Source: Aurelia coerulea
Taxonomy: Eukaryota; Cnidaria; Scyphozoa; Semaeostomeae; Ulmaridae
Assembly: GCA_039566865.1 (NCBI GenBank)
Contig: CM076957.1
Span: 10,425,896-10,489,895 of the forward strand
Reading direction: 5' to 3'
Length of the DNA stretch: 64,000 nt
In this document: positions 51,198 through 62,680 of the stretch, piece by piece
Layout of the letters: each line of letters begins with the position of its first letter
Position numbering within the stretch: position 1 is the first letter of the stretch
Position numbers and translations under genes: made by a program
The notes under the pieces: model-generated
Database searches by the model: none
What the model saw: the letters and a program-made list of their open reading frames with translations, nothing else
Told to the model about the DNA's origin: nothing

Positions 51198-51671
51198 TGT
51201 GTTGTGAAGTTTTAGGTTCAATTTAGCATTGTAGAAACCCCTCTTATGCACATCACAGCAGAATCGAGTAGCACGTGATATGTGCAAGGTCACGAGTCAG
51301 CCTCATTCGGAAACCATGTATGCACACGTGAAAGGAACGTGCATAGGTCATAGGCCAAGGTCATTATGCCATATTAGGTCATAACGGAAACGCAAATGGG
51401 CGTAATAGAGCCACGATCAGAAGTTGTAGTTAGTTACTGAAGGAGCTCCAGGAGAAAGGACGTAGCGTATAGAGTGCCACTCCCTGGCGTAGGCCAGTGG
51501 AGGGGCGGGAGTAACTCACAAGGATTTGTCGTAATAGTAACAGTAGAGAAACCGGATAGTCGTGAAAGGCCTATGTAAATAGTGCATAAATATATATAAA
51601 GTAAACGTCAACAAAGTGTCTTTATTGTCTTTGCCCTGAGATACAAACAGGAAAGGGAGAGCTTTCCAACA
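51198..51671. repeat. Left LTR
   Basis: Matches 56741-57215 throughout, with a few substitutions (for example TCTTATGCACATC against TCTTGTGCACATC). Contains TATATATAAAG near 51590, a TATA-like element, late in the LTR. Confidence 0.9.
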
Positions 51672-51673
51672 TA

Positions 51674-51691
51674 TGGCGCCCAATGTGGGGC
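51674..51691 (+). promoter_or_regulatory. Primer-binding site, tRNA-Lys type
   Basis: TGGCGCCCAATGTGGGGC, two bases after the left LTR. It differs by one base from TGGCGCCCAACGTGGGGC, the usual tRNA-Lys(1,2) site. It sets + as the element's sense strand. Confidence 0.78.
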
Positions 51692-52967
51692 AGAGAACTC
51701 AGAAGAACGAAAGAAGAAGACGCTGAAATCATTGAGACAAGTAAGCACTATTTAATCGATTGAAAACGAAGAAGTTGGAGGCTAAGAGACGCACGCGCAC
51801 GAAAGCAGAAACAAACCGAGATCAGTAGAAGAATTTGCTATCGAAATGAACCAGAACCGAAGAAACATATCGAAGAGAAAACGAACACGAAACGAATCGG
51901 AACAAGAATACCGAACTTACCGCCGAAGTTGAAATCGAAGAAGAAACGATATATTCTCGAATATCGCTCGAGATTGATTGCCAGAAACTGTATTGTTGAA
52001 GATAAATGGACTTGAGAACATTGTTGAAATTCGAAACTCGAAATTTGGATGTACGATTATGATCAGAAGGATCAGGATAGAAAGAACGATGCTGTTGGAT
52101 TGGAGAAACAACGAAAACAAATTCACGAATTGGCGAACATTGTTTGACGACGTTAGAACTCCCCGTAGTGGACGGTAAATTGTTTGTTTAGAACCTTTTA
52201 GGCCTGTTTTCGGAAATTTAGTTTGAAAGTTCATGCAGGAAGTATTGCAGGCAATTAGGCACTTACGTAAGTCTTTTGTTAGCGGAAACAAATGCATATT
52301 GAATCAAAAGGTAATAAAACATAGTGTCGATTAGGCTAACAAAGAGCAAGGTCATAAATATCAGAAATGATGCCAAGGTATTGTAAGCATTCATCAGATC
52401 GGAATTTAGGAGGTTCGCCAAAATAGGACAAGAACGTCATAGCTTTCACAGCATATTACGCAAGAAATCGTCGTATGGCAACAAGGGTTGCACAGGTCAA
52501 AGGACACCAGAACATAGGAGAATTCGGTTTAGAGAGGTCGGAAAATAGCGTAGCAAAACACATCGAAGATAGGGATTTAACCATAACAGTCGGTCGTAAG
52601 AAGTATAATAAAGAGTTTATCGAAATTTGTTGTAAGAAATAATCAGCATCTTGAAGCATGCGTATTTAGAAACATTTGAGGTACCCCAAACGAAAAACAT
52701 GGAATGTATTGGTTCGTCTCGCAGTAGGTAGTAGTCTGTAAACGTAGGCAGATTATTTTTGACCGTTTGTGGAAGCCAATTACATATATCGAGATAGAAA
52801 TACAAGAAGTCGAAACGAAATACGTCATAGATTTAGAAATTCTTCATTGTAGCCTAAAGTAAAGTAGTTCATTAGAGGAGCTCATTTCGCGAAATAGTTT
52901 ATTTGGGAGCTCGCATTCGTTCAGAACATGTTGTTGTCGGAACTTCATGTAAGGGCAGATTCACTAT

Positions 52968-55900
52968 AGTCCGGTAGCAGAAGGGGGGGTAGTACCACCA
53001 AACGAGGTAATTTGTGAGACCAAGTGATTTTGGTCAATTTTGGGGCGTAGAATTCGAATATCGATGTTCTTTTTGTGGGGGAGGGGCCGTTTTTGAGATA
53101 TGGGGGTAAATGCCCCCAAAATTGAAGGAAAATGTGTTATTGTTAAGACTCTCGATGTACCCCTTTAAAAGTTCATTTTTAGCTGTAGAACATTGTTAAT
53201 GGCCCCATCTAGCTCATAAAAGGTACTTTCGAGGTTTCGGATCATTCTGGGGTAACCCTGCCCCCAAATGGGGGCAACAAAGCAAGATGATTCAAAATTC
53301 ACTAAAAGTACCTTACCATACCAATTCAGGGGTGTAGAACCCGAATTTCGATGTTATTTTGATGGGAGAGTAACTATTTTTGAAATATAGGGGCAAATGC
53401 CCCAAACAGGGGTCAAAGGTCAAAATCTTTTGGTAAAGTTTGATGTTTGTCACCCTAATTAAATCACAAGTCTTACTATCATATTCGTACTAAAATGCTG
53501 GTCCATAGCGCTGTTTAGGTTTAAAGTCATCATATTCCTCTCCGAGGCAATGCTGTCCTAAATGGGAGCAACCAAGGAAGTCGATTGCTGTTTCACTAAA
53601 AACACATGATCTTATCAATTTCCAGTTATTCTTGGGTGTAGAATCTGAGTTTCGATGTTATGCAGCAATATCTCTTCCGGTAGGAATATTTTGCACTTTA
53701 CCCTCACACCATTGATGAACTTGCCACTTTGGTCGAAAAACGGGAGGAGGAAAACAGGGAGACAAATCTTAAATGCAGCCGGGACTTCACTGCTCAAGAG
53801 CGCGAAGAACATCTCATATATTTTGGATATGGCTGCTAACATCAACGGTATCATGAGAACGCCAGACACATTTATAGAACAGTATTTCTTGTGACGAAGA
53901 TAAATTTGGCATATGAACTCCCGATATTCGTATTCCTGCTGACATTAACAAATTTTTAGAAATAATGGAAGGAAAGAAATAATTTCAAGGCCGATGAAAC
54001 ATGTATGGCTTGAAACCAGTCATTAACTCATTAGACGCTCACTTTTATGGCATGAGATATGTCCTGTATAAAGGCCAAGAATGGAACATCGATTGACGTG
54101 TGAAAGAAATTGAGCATGATCACGAAAAAACAAATGCCACAGAAGCTTTCCTCCACGACGAAAAGGCATTTGACTCGTGAAATTGTCTGTTGACTCCACA
54201 GAATATGGGGCATAGGAACTAAAAAGCTATTGTTTATATCCTTGGCAAGGTGCATAACCCTCCCTTCTCTAACGAGCCCCCTCTCGGGTTTCCAAAATTA
54301 CACAAGCCTCCCGGGTATTCTTTGCAAGAGCTTTTACGGTATTCTTCGTAAAGGAAAACAGTTTTGGTGGATACATATGAAAGGTACATTTCTTGTTCGC
54401 TGTTTAGGCAACAGTCAAGCAAGATATAATATCTGACCAGAGCTGGATGGATTGGCACTTCTTTTAGGTAGACGTTTTGAAAGAAAGCAGCAGTATTCAT
54501 CAAACAAAGTGATGAAAAATATATTTAGGAGATTGAAAGAATATGAAAATGGCATTGACTTGTCTCTCCTTCCACCATACCAGACAGCAAACTTTGTTAC
54601 AAAATGTGGTGAAATGCATCAAATCCTGATCGCTGGGTTATCGAGGCCAATCAGGCTGATTACCAGATATAATGATAAAATTGGACAGATGAAGTGTATT
54701 CAGAACAGATACATTGACATTGGCATAAGAGTCGGGTGGCTGGGGTGTGCTGCATAGCCCCTCTAATCAGGCAAAAGTTATTTCACTTCAGGCGCGATTC
54801 AAGCACTATTAAAGCAACGAAGCCATCATATTGGGCACTATCCATGAAATAAGCCCATCTAAACATTAGGCTGCACCTAAGTCCAGGAAAGGATAGCAGA
54901 GTTGCTGATTAATGCCAGCAATGGAAGAGATGGTCGAGGATGATGACAATATCTTAAGTTCTGATTTTTTAGCCCATTGCTAGTTCCTTTGGATTTAGGA
55001 TTTGCATCCGAATCTTTTGCTCACCGATCGGCAGGCAATTGCATCCGAATTTGACATGTAAGGAAGGATTCCAAACGGAAAAGTCTCAACGAAAGATGCA
55101 AATCACAATAATGCAGCCGAAAGTGCAAACGGGCACACCACCATTGTTATCCTTTACAAGAGAGCATCATGAATAGATTCGCGTAATTTCATTGGATGAT
55201 TTAATGGTAAGTCATCGTCCTAATGTCTTTGAAGTGTGGATTTGGATGCGAATTCGAAGTCCAAGGGAACTGGAAATTGGCCATAAATGTAAAAAATAGA
55301 GTAACATGAACTTGCAGTAATTACAGAATTTGTTCATTACTGAACTGGTCTATTAACGACCCATTCAACATGTTGCAACAGAGCCTCTTTATAGGATCAT
55401 GGCTGAGGGCACCATCCAATGTTTCCCTTGATTGAAAGGAACCATAAGTAGGTATGAAGTTTGAACCGTAAACACAGTAGGACCAAACAAGGCTCTCTGT
55501 TGCAATGTTACTGTCGGAAATTCATAGGATGAGGCACTTCGACCATGAAGTGGACACAGATAATCTCTCTCATTGCCCCCAAATTCGGGGTAACATTTCG
55601 GGGTTAGAAGAAGGTAACAACCTGAAAAAATAGATTAAGCTATTGCTATTCATGAATTTACTGATCCCAAATTCCATTTCCCATAGCTGAAGATCAAAAT
55701 GTTTATGCTTTGAGTGAGGCGTTCGACAACAACAAACTTTACCCCATTTTTAAGGCAGTCGCCGCTATATTTGAAAAGCTCCCTTTTCCTGTTAAAATAA
55801 CATCTTTCTATGAGAATCATTACAAGACTTGAAATGACAAGCACCAAAGGTTACCAAAAGAGTTTGACCTTTGACCCCTATTTAGGGGCATTTGCCCCTA

Positions 55901-56320
55901 TATTTCATAAACTGTTCCTCTCCCATCAAAATAACATCGAAATTCGGGTTCTACACCCCTGAATTGGTATGGTAAGGTACTTTTAGTGAATTTTGAATCA
56001 TCTTGCTTTGTTGCCCCCATTTGGGGGCAGGGTTACCCCAGAATGATCCAAAACCTCGAAAGTACCTTTTATGAGCTAGATGGGGCCATTATCAATGTTC
56101 TAAAGCTAAAAATGAACTTTTAAAGGGGTACATCGAGAGTCTTAATAATAACACATTTTCCTTCAATTTTGGGGGCATTTACCCCCATATCTCAAAAACG
56201 GCCCCTCCCCCACAAAAAGAACATCGATATTCGAATTCTACGCCCCAAAATTGACCAAAATCACTTGGTCTCACAAATTACCTCGTTTGGTGGTACTACC
56301 CCCCCTTCTGCTACCGGACT
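52968..56320. mobile_element. 3.35-kb foldback element inside the LTR element
   Basis: The ends AGTCCGGTAGCAGAAGGGGG and complement start arms that are nearly identical for about 470 bp (52968-53440, 55850-56320) and recognisably similar for about 200 bp more. Blocks include GGTAGTACCACCAAACGAGG and TGCCCCCAAATGGGGGCAAC. Possible short duplication ACTA at both ends. The loop (about 53660-55560) holds a degenerate coding region. Confidence 0.8.
53655..54757 (+). pseudogene. Degenerate coding region of unknown family in the foldback loop
   Basis: Coding-like pieces in several frames: SGRNILHFTLTPLMNLPLWS, LLKSAKNISYILDMAANING, FYGMRYVLYKGQEW, KTNATEA...HDEKAFDS, and the longest, RFERKQQYSSNKVMKNIFRR LKEYENGIDLSLLPPYQTAN (from about 54470) to VGWLGCAA with a stop at 54755-54757. 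Many stops and shifts lie between them. I do not recognise the family. The position between long inverted repeats suggests a decayed transposase, but no catalytic motif is identified. Confidence 0.4.
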
Positions 56321-56740
56321 ACTAGGGAATCATGGAACTGTCAGGAGTAGACCTGCAGTTATTTTTCGAAAGCCCGATCGTCGTAGAACTTTAGGTCAAT
56401 GGTAGAAACATGTCACCGCATCGAAATTATTCGTCGAAAGTTGGATTTATGAATCAGCATATTCGAGACAGCAAGTGGGAAAGCTTGTTCGGTCACCAGT
56501 GATCACTAGGGATCACAACCCCGGGCTGGATTCATCAAAAAATACGAGTAGAGTATTCGTCAGCGAATTAGGTACCAAGATAGAGAATCGTACACAACAG
56601 TGGAAATTGGAACGCATTGCATCGTCGGAAACTGGAACGGAGGAAATACTTAGAAAATCCCTTAGAAAAAAAATCGGACTCAGGTCAACGCTAGAATAGT
56701 AGCACTCTTTTTGATTTACTGGGTAAATCAACCGGGGGAG

Positions 56741-57215
56741 TGTGTTGTGAAGTTTTAGGTTCAATTTAGCATTGTAGAAACCCCTCTTGTGCACATCACA
56801 GCAGAATCGAGTAGCACGTGATATGTGCAATGTCACGAGTCAGCCTCATTCGGAAACCATGTATGCACACGTGATAGGAACGTGCATAGGTCATATGCCA
56901 AGGTCATTATGCCATATTAGGTCATAACGGAAACGCAAATGGGCGTAATAGAGCCACGATAATAGAGTTGTAGTCAGTTACTGAAGGAGCTCCAGGAGAA
57001 AGGACGTAGCGTATAGAGTGCCACTCCCTGGCGTAGGCCAGTGGAGGGGCGGGAGTAACTCACAAGGATTTGTCGTAATAGTAACAGTAGAGAAACCGGA
57101 TAGTCGTGAAAGGCCTATGTAAATAGTGCATAAATATATATAAAGTAAACGTCAACAAAGCGTCTTTATTGTCTTTGCCCTGAGATACAAACAGGAAAGG
57201 GAGAGCTTTCCAACA
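56741..57215. repeat. Right LTR
   Basis: See the left LTR. Preceded by the polypurine tract at about 56730-56740 and followed by CGTTT and the endonuclease frame of the host element. Confidence 0.9.
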
Positions 57216-58790
57216 CGTTTGGTATGAAATTAGAGTAAATATTCAAAAGAACCTCGTTTAGTAATTTAACCTGTTCATTAGGACATGTCATTTTGTCAAG
57301 TTGTTCATACCAACGAAACATTTCAATGCTCTTCATAATGGCTACAAAATCTGCCTTATCATAATACCAAATCCGTCGTTTGTAAGGAGGCAGTGCTATG
57401 CTTGAAACAGATAACTTTCCATAAACAATTTGATGATGACACTGCTGATGCAATGAAGCATGGACACCAGAGTCTATAACGAGGTTAGGCTGGTCAGTAA
57501 AAAGTAAATCAATGCAAGATTTAGAATCACCCATCAAATGAGTTGGTTCTGAAATCAACTGATAAAGCCCAAGGTCTGCTGTTAATGGCTCAAAAAGCTT
57601 TCCCTCATTATTTTCGACATCATTTGCCCACCACTGAGCTGAGCGACAGTTGAAATCGCCAGTGATAACAATGCAAAAAGGATTTTCAGAATGCAGCTTT
57701 GATAGCAACAACTCAAAGTTCATTGTGAAGTTATCAAAATCACTCTGGTCTTGACTTGGACTCCTATAAATTACAACAAAAAAGTATTTTTTCCTGTTTA
57801 ATTGGATTTCACACACAACGCATTCAGGGAGAGTCACAAGATCAGAACGATTTCTTGAAGGAAGAGATTCTTTGACATATAGCCCAACACCACCCCTTTT
57901 GATATTTTGTGGATGGTTACTTTTTAAAAAGGTATAACCATCTAGTGCTAGCCTATCTTTGTCGATAGTGCTATCAAGATGGGTTTCAACAATACCAATC
58001 AGGTCGTAGTTATAAACCGCATTGTATGCTTCAATAAGGGACACTCGTAAAAAATCATGTGCAGAAATGCTATTTAAATTCCAAGTACAAAAATCAAGTG
58101 TTTCAGGGCCGGGGTTCGTTTCAACGTCACCGCTGAGCAGAATGGTCCTAAAAACTGACCACTGAGTGTGAAGCGTAAAGCATGTCATGCAACCAATATA
58201 AAAATAGGCATAGGCAAAAAGAAGTTTCTGTATAGCGTAATGCTTGTGTCGAAAGAGACAAACGACACCGAACGGAATTCGCTTGAGGAGTTCAACTGCT
58301 GTATAGAATACTGTCTTCACAACATGATGAGCACGGGCGAACAGAGGCAAAAAACATGACTGTGTTTCCATAGAGTACACTGCAAGAAACTGTATCGTTA
58401 ATGTTAGAGGTAGAACCGGGATTGAGATCGCAATGAAACAGCAACAAAACCAATATAATTTTAAGACTTGGAAAACAATTGACAGTGGTTTGATAGTTTT
58501 GCTCTGGGGAGACAATTTTTCTATCGATATACGGAAACACCCTATTGTTGCACGCCATTGATTGATTTCAACCGGCATCATCGTAAAGAGTTCTTCTCGC
58601 TGGTCCTAAGAGGCAAGATGTCACAAACCAACCACCTTTACAAAGCCCTATGTAGATTAACAAATTATTCACAAAAGTAAAATACCCACGAAACAACAAA
58701 GTGAAATTACAAAAGACTATCTTTAACACAAAAACGCAAAAGATAAACATTGTGAGAATTGTTGTTCACACTAGATCCGGGGAATAGTCT
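57216..58790 (-). CDS. Endonuclease half of the 2A-carrying non-LTR element
   Basis: The open frame from 58581 has a hydrophobic N-terminal region of about 150 residues with membrane-segment-like stretches (FQVLKLYWFCCCFIAISIPV). Then comes a 2A ribosome-skipping motif, LLSGDVETNPGP at about residues 148-159. The APE-type endonuclease follows: DFCTWNLNSISAHDFLRVSL, LIGIVETHLDSTI, GGVGLYVKESL, YFFVVIYRSPSQDQ, CIVITGDFNCRSAQWW. Real coding ends at SNFIPN (about 57216); the last residues before the stop at 57166 come from the LTR. 2A motifs upstream of the endonuclease are known in some animal APE-type retrotransposons. Region 58582-58790 is probably the 5' UTR. Confidence 0.85.
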
Positions 58791-59159
58791 TGGGACTGCT
58801 GTGATGCTGCGCAACTGATTTGCATGAACAAAACATTTTTATTTGGCAATGAGAAGTATCATTTTGCACCATAGGAACAATGTGCAGCAGTGTTATTCCT
58901 CTGTTGCTTCCGAAAAACAAAAGTTGTTTACTAGGTTCAAAAATTGTGTTTCATTGCCTTGCGTAAACAATATTTTGACGCGGTTTCGCTTGGCCTCGTA
59001 GAATTAACCGCTGCGGATACAGTCGAACAAGGGACCAACTGCCCACCACCACCGCCCCAAGAGCCCACGCGGCAAATAAATTTACCGCGCAGACTCCAAG
59101 AACAAAGGCGACAGCCAACCGGTCCCCGTCCGACCGCATCCAGGTGAAGGTGGCAAGGT
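58791..59159. other. Unassigned sequence between two retroelements
   Basis: GC-rich towards the right (CCACCACCACCGCCCC). No domain recognised; it may include the 5' end of the minus-strand element. Confidence 0.4.
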
Positions 59160-60505
59160 GGCAAGGCAGGGGCTGTATTGATGGACCTGTCCAAGGCATT
59201 TGATTGCATCAGACACGATCTTTTGATTGCAAAATTGCATGCCTACGGTTTCTCCCGCGAAGCATTAACACTAATTAATGATTACCTCACAAATAGACAA
59301 CAAAGAGTAAAAGTAAATGGGTCATTCAGTTCTTGGAAAAGCGTCACACGAGGTGTTCCTCAGGGGTCAGTCTTAGGGCCTCTGTTATTCAACATATACA
59401 TTAATGATCTTCTACTCTTCATTCAAAACTCGGATATATGTAATTATGCAGATGATACTACAATCTATGCCTGCGATAAGAACCTGGACAATATAGCTCA
59501 TAGGCTTGAAAATGACTGTAGTTTAGCTTTGGAATGGTTTGCCGACAACTTTATGAAATTAAATGCAGATAAATGCCATCTTCTGGTTCTTGGGCAGAGA
59601 TGTGATGACCCTGTTACTGTTAGGATTGGAAATGCTGATGTTGTAAATAGCTCCGAAGAGAAGCTACTCGGAGTTCAAATTGATAGCAAACTTTCCTTCG
59701 ATAATCATGTTTCCAAATTGTGCCAAAAGGCTAGCAATAAACTTTATGCACTTGCTCGCATATCCCCATACATGGATCAGAGCAAACTAAGAACACTCAT
59801 GAGGGCATTTATTACCAGTCAGTTTCAATATTGTCCTTTAATCTGGATGTTTCACAGCAGGCAGCTTAACAAAAAAATTAACAAAATACAGGAAAGGGCT
59901 TTGAGAATTACTTATAAGGATGCCGAATCTACTTATAGTGAGCTATTAGAGAAGGACTGTGCCGTTACTATTCATACAAAGAACTTGCAGCTACTTATGA
60001 CTGAAATGTACAAAACTAGAAATGACCTGAACCCTTCATTCATGCAGGAAATTTTCTGTGAAAATGAAAGTCATTACAATCTGCGCAACAATAACGAATT
60101 CTTTCAACCTAGGGTGAGATCTGTCAACAACGGGACAGAAAGCATCCGTTTCAAAGGTCCGCAGCTGTGGCAAATGTTACCACCAACGATACGTAATTCA
60201 GAATCCCTTTGTCAGTTTAAAACAAAAATAAAAATTTGGAACGGTGAAAATTGTCCATGCAAATTATGCCGCGCTTTTATTCCGAATTTGGGCTTTTTAT
60301 GATGAATATTATTAGATATCTACTTTTACTTTTACACTGTATACTTTTAATGATGTGTAAATATTTTATCCACTATTTTTCTTATGTAATATTTGTATTT
60401 TAATGTTTTAAAGTTGGAATAAATTAGCTAATTACTTTTAGCTATCTTTTGTCATTTATAATCCAACAATAAAGAAATTGATAATAATAATAATAATAAT
60501 AATAA
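59160..60505 (+). mobile_element. 5'-truncated non-LTR element with intact RT remnant
   Basis: The frame is open from about 59162 to the stop at 60300-60302: AGAVLMDLSKAFDCIRHDLL, NDYLTNRQQRVKVNGSFSSW, GVPQGSVLGPLLFNIYINDL, YADDTT (both Asp kept), KLLGVQIDSKLSFDNHVSKL, FQYCPLIWMFHSRQLNKKIN, ending CPCKLCRAFIPNLGFL with a CxCxxC block. The 5' part (endonuclease and RT N-terminus) is missing. An (AAT)n tail lies at 60475-60505. Its clean frame suggests a recent insertion. Relatives: 2507-3996 and 20757-22827. Confidence 0.88.
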
Positions 60506-60690
60506 TCCGCAGTGGAGCGACTGTTGAAAAAGTGAACGAGGGGTTGTCGTTCCTGCAAGAACCAAGCGAAAAGTTTTTAAAGCGATGATTTTCCTGGGGG
60601 CTTTGCCCCCAGACCCCCTCATTTCAATAAATCCCCCACTTAATTTACCCTGGCCACGCTGCTGCCCAGACCCCATTTTTAGGCCATTTC
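60506..60690. mobile_element. hAT MITE fragment
   Basis: Contains CTGGGGGCTTTGCCCCCAGA and CCCTGGCCACGCTGCTG (complement CAGCAGCGTGGCCAGGG), matching the ends and palindrome of the MITEs near 10100-10460. A clear duplication is not seen. Confidence 0.62.
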
Positions 60691-60871
60691 AGAGTCCATG
60701 GTGAGGGGTTTAAAAAGATGTCATGAGATAGTTTTGAATAAAACTGATTCTCTTCCACACACAGTTTTACGGGGCCGGTTTGCTAACCCCAAAGTTAAGC
60801 AGCTTGACCACCTATTGGCGCCCTTTTGGTTGCTTTTCCCAGTGGGTTGAATGGTAGCCAGTCCGCCACTG

Positions 60872-61330
60872 GCCAATAATATCATGGACATGAAATATCG
60901 GATTCCTTGATGGTCTTATTTTTGCCAACAGTTTCCTTTTAAATTCACTAAGAGAAGCCGCGTTTTTTATCTCATTATCGAGCATATTCCATTCATAAAA
61001 GACGTTGTGAAAGTAGGTATTGGAGAAACGAACAGTTCTTAAAATGCTTGGATTATAAGCCCGTGCATGTCTAAGATTGTATGAGATGTCGCGCTCAGGA
61101 GCAATTTCTTCAAATAAATACATGGGAGACGACGTCATTTTGAGGGTGTAAAAAGACACAATCGTCTATACCACCTTCTGTCATAAAGGTTTTCCCAACC
61201 CAATTCCTCGTAAAGTTTTTAAGTTTTATTTTCGTTGCGGGAACGGGATTGCTGGCGATAAAAGGCAAAGACTGTGATTCTATTGAACAGAGAATAGTTG
61301 CGAAATGTAAGTCCATTAATCTTTTAATCA
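60872..61330 (-). pseudogene. CR1-like RT (family D), middle part
   Basis: LGWENLYDRRWYRRLCLF, then a one-base shift to PMYLFEEIAPERDISYNLRH ARAYNPSILRTVRFSNTYFH and FHVHDIIG at the hAT junction. The upstream part (about 61200-61330) is too decayed to place, so the 5' boundary is uncertain. It continues in frame at 46446. Confidence 0.78.
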
Positions 61331-61607
61331 TTTATCCTTTCATATTCCGATTTTGTACAAGTTTTGAAAATAGACCCACTTTTCCCGCTCGTCGGAAAAA
61401 GTGGGCCTATTCTAGTTGCCAAAAGAGACAATTTTTTTTAAATATTTAACTGCCTTTGTCAGAGCTGAGATTTTTTTCCCAAGAAAGGAGAAGCACTGAA
61501 TGTCAATTAAACGAAACTTTTGAAATTGTTCGCATTTTATTATCGTTTTACCAGCTATCCATTTTGAGATTTTGCTCATTTTAGACCCACATTACCCCGC
61601 CCTACCC

Positions 61608-61930
61608 TACGTTTTAAGTATGAGTAGATATAAACGAGTGCCATACGCAGATAATTTTGCAACAAGTAGATCATGTGGGATACAGTCAAATGCTGTTGAA
61701 AGGTCCATCGGTACGGCCCCCACAATATTATCATTGTCCAGGTTTCGTCTCCATTCTTCGATCATTCTTACCAGGACATGCTGTGTGTTATATTGCTGTC
61801 TATATGCCGCTATAAACTTTGAAAGACAATGGTCAAGATGAGGAATGAGTGACCTTTGATTATTTTTCATAGATTTTCGAAAAAGCGCTCAACACGCTGA
61901 CGGGACAAAAGTTTTTCTCCGTTGTACGAA
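61608..61930 (-). pseudogene. CR1-like RT (family C), N-terminal part
   Basis: EKNFCPVSVLSAFSKIYEKI, shift, IPHLDHCLSKFIAAYRQQYN TQHVLVRMIEEW, then MDLSTAFDCIPHDLLVAKLS AYG and YLK at the junction. It ends at the TA where the 16.4-kb element is inserted; the C-terminal part is at 44100-45230. 5'-truncated at about 61930. Confidence 0.83.
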
Positions 61931-62494
61931 GTGGCTCACCCTTACCTTATCTCCCCTCTACTGCCTCCGCCTGCGGTATCTCTATGGAGAAAGGAACCAA
62001 TTTGAAAACAAATGAAATATGAGAAGATCGTTTCTTTTTAGCTCTATGCCCCTGCGATGAAATTTGCGAGGGCAATTTGGGTGTGGCTGCGACGTGTTAT
62101 GACGTCACAATGATGCTATGAAGTTGGAAATCAGTGGAAATCGGGTTTCCAAGTTGAATTAGAGTTTAAAGAAGATGTTGCATGGATTTTATGCAGTTTT
62201 TAGTTCAATATTAACATAGCTGGTAGGAAAATATCATTTTATTGAAAATAACGATGTTGGAGTGTGATATTTTGAGAGACATTAGCTAATTCCGATGACG
62301 TCATTTGTGCCATTATTTTTTTCTATGTAAAAACAAACAAAAATAACTGCAAAATTGTGGTAAACTATTACAAATGTATCATTGGAGTTCATTTAGTGGG
62401 AAAAGTTGGGCGAAAAAGTTGCTAAATACCCAAACTGGCAGCCGAAATGTCATCATAAAAAAATGCTGACGTTATAAAATCCGAAAAATTCCGG
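61931..62494. other. Unassigned sequence
   Basis: Contains two TGACGTCA-type words (near 62101 and 62297) but no other structure that I recognise. Confidence 0.4.
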
Positions 62495-62680
62495 CATGGA
62501 TGGATGGATGGATGGATGGATGGATGGATGGATGGATGGATGGATGGATGGATGGATGGATGGATGGATGGATGGATGGATGGATGGATGGATGGTTGGT
62601 TGGTTGGATGGATGGATGGATGGATGGATGGGTGGGTGGGTGGGTGGGTGGGTGGATGGATGGATGGATGGATGGATGGA
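62495..62680. repeat. (ATGG)n microsatellite with GGTT and GGGT variants
   Basis: About 186 bp of TGGA repeats, pure over the first 100 bp, then TGGTTGGTTGG and a GGGTGGGTGGG block near 62630-62655 before returning to TGGA. All frames stay open because the period is not a multiple of 3, producing spurious ORFs on both strands. Confidence 0.95.

Larger units (their letters stand above)
51198..57215. mobile_element. Non-coding LTR retrotransposon (LARD-like)
   Basis: The two LTRs of about 475 bp (51198-51671 and 56741-57215) are nearly identical and run TGTGTTGTGAAG...GCTTTCCAACA. The primer-binding site TGGCGCCCAATGTGGGGC (51674-51691) is close to the complement of a tRNA-Lys 3' end. The polypurine tract AACCGGGGGAG precedes the right LTR. 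The 5.07-kb interior has no gag or pol frame, so it would depend on an autonomous relative. It sits between the endonuclease and RT halves of the 2A-carrying element and contains a 3.35-kb foldback. Confidence 0.87.
46455..60871. mobile_element. hAT element with perfect 8-bp duplication, swollen to 14.4 kb
   Basis: The ends CAGAAGCGGACTGG and, complemented, CAGTGGCGGACTGG are flanked by GCCAATAA on both sides (46447-46454, 60872-60879). Removing it restores the family D frame exactly (HDIIG|IRRLTKL). Its own sequence is about 235 bp on the left (including CACCGGGACACCGGG and the palindrome CCGGGAAATTTCCCGG) and about 180 bp on the right. The rest is retroelements and MITEs. Non-autonomous. 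Confidence 0.88.
45231..61607. mobile_element. TA-target inverted-repeat element swollen to 16.4 kb by nested insertions
   Basis: The ends GGGTAGGGTGGGGTAATGTG plus GGTCTA and complement (25 of 26 matching) are flanked by TA (45229-45230, 61608-61609). Removing it joins the family C RT in frame (YLK|RRQQSVRI). Its own sequence is only about 0.6 kb on the left and 0.3 kb on the right, with further TGGGTCTA/TGGGCCTA words near both ends. The rest is a second retroelement and everything inside that. Duplication type fits Tc1/mariner-like insertion; no transposase seen. Confidence 0.85.

Noticed and set aside
54452..54757. Intact host gene
   Set aside because: Good-looking codons, but surrounding frames of the same region are broken and it lies between transposon arms; kept only as a degenerate unknown.
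44060..62090. Short match AATTTGGGTGTGGCTGC at about 44180 and 62077
   Set aside because: Only about 17 bp; too short to argue for a shared element or duplication.
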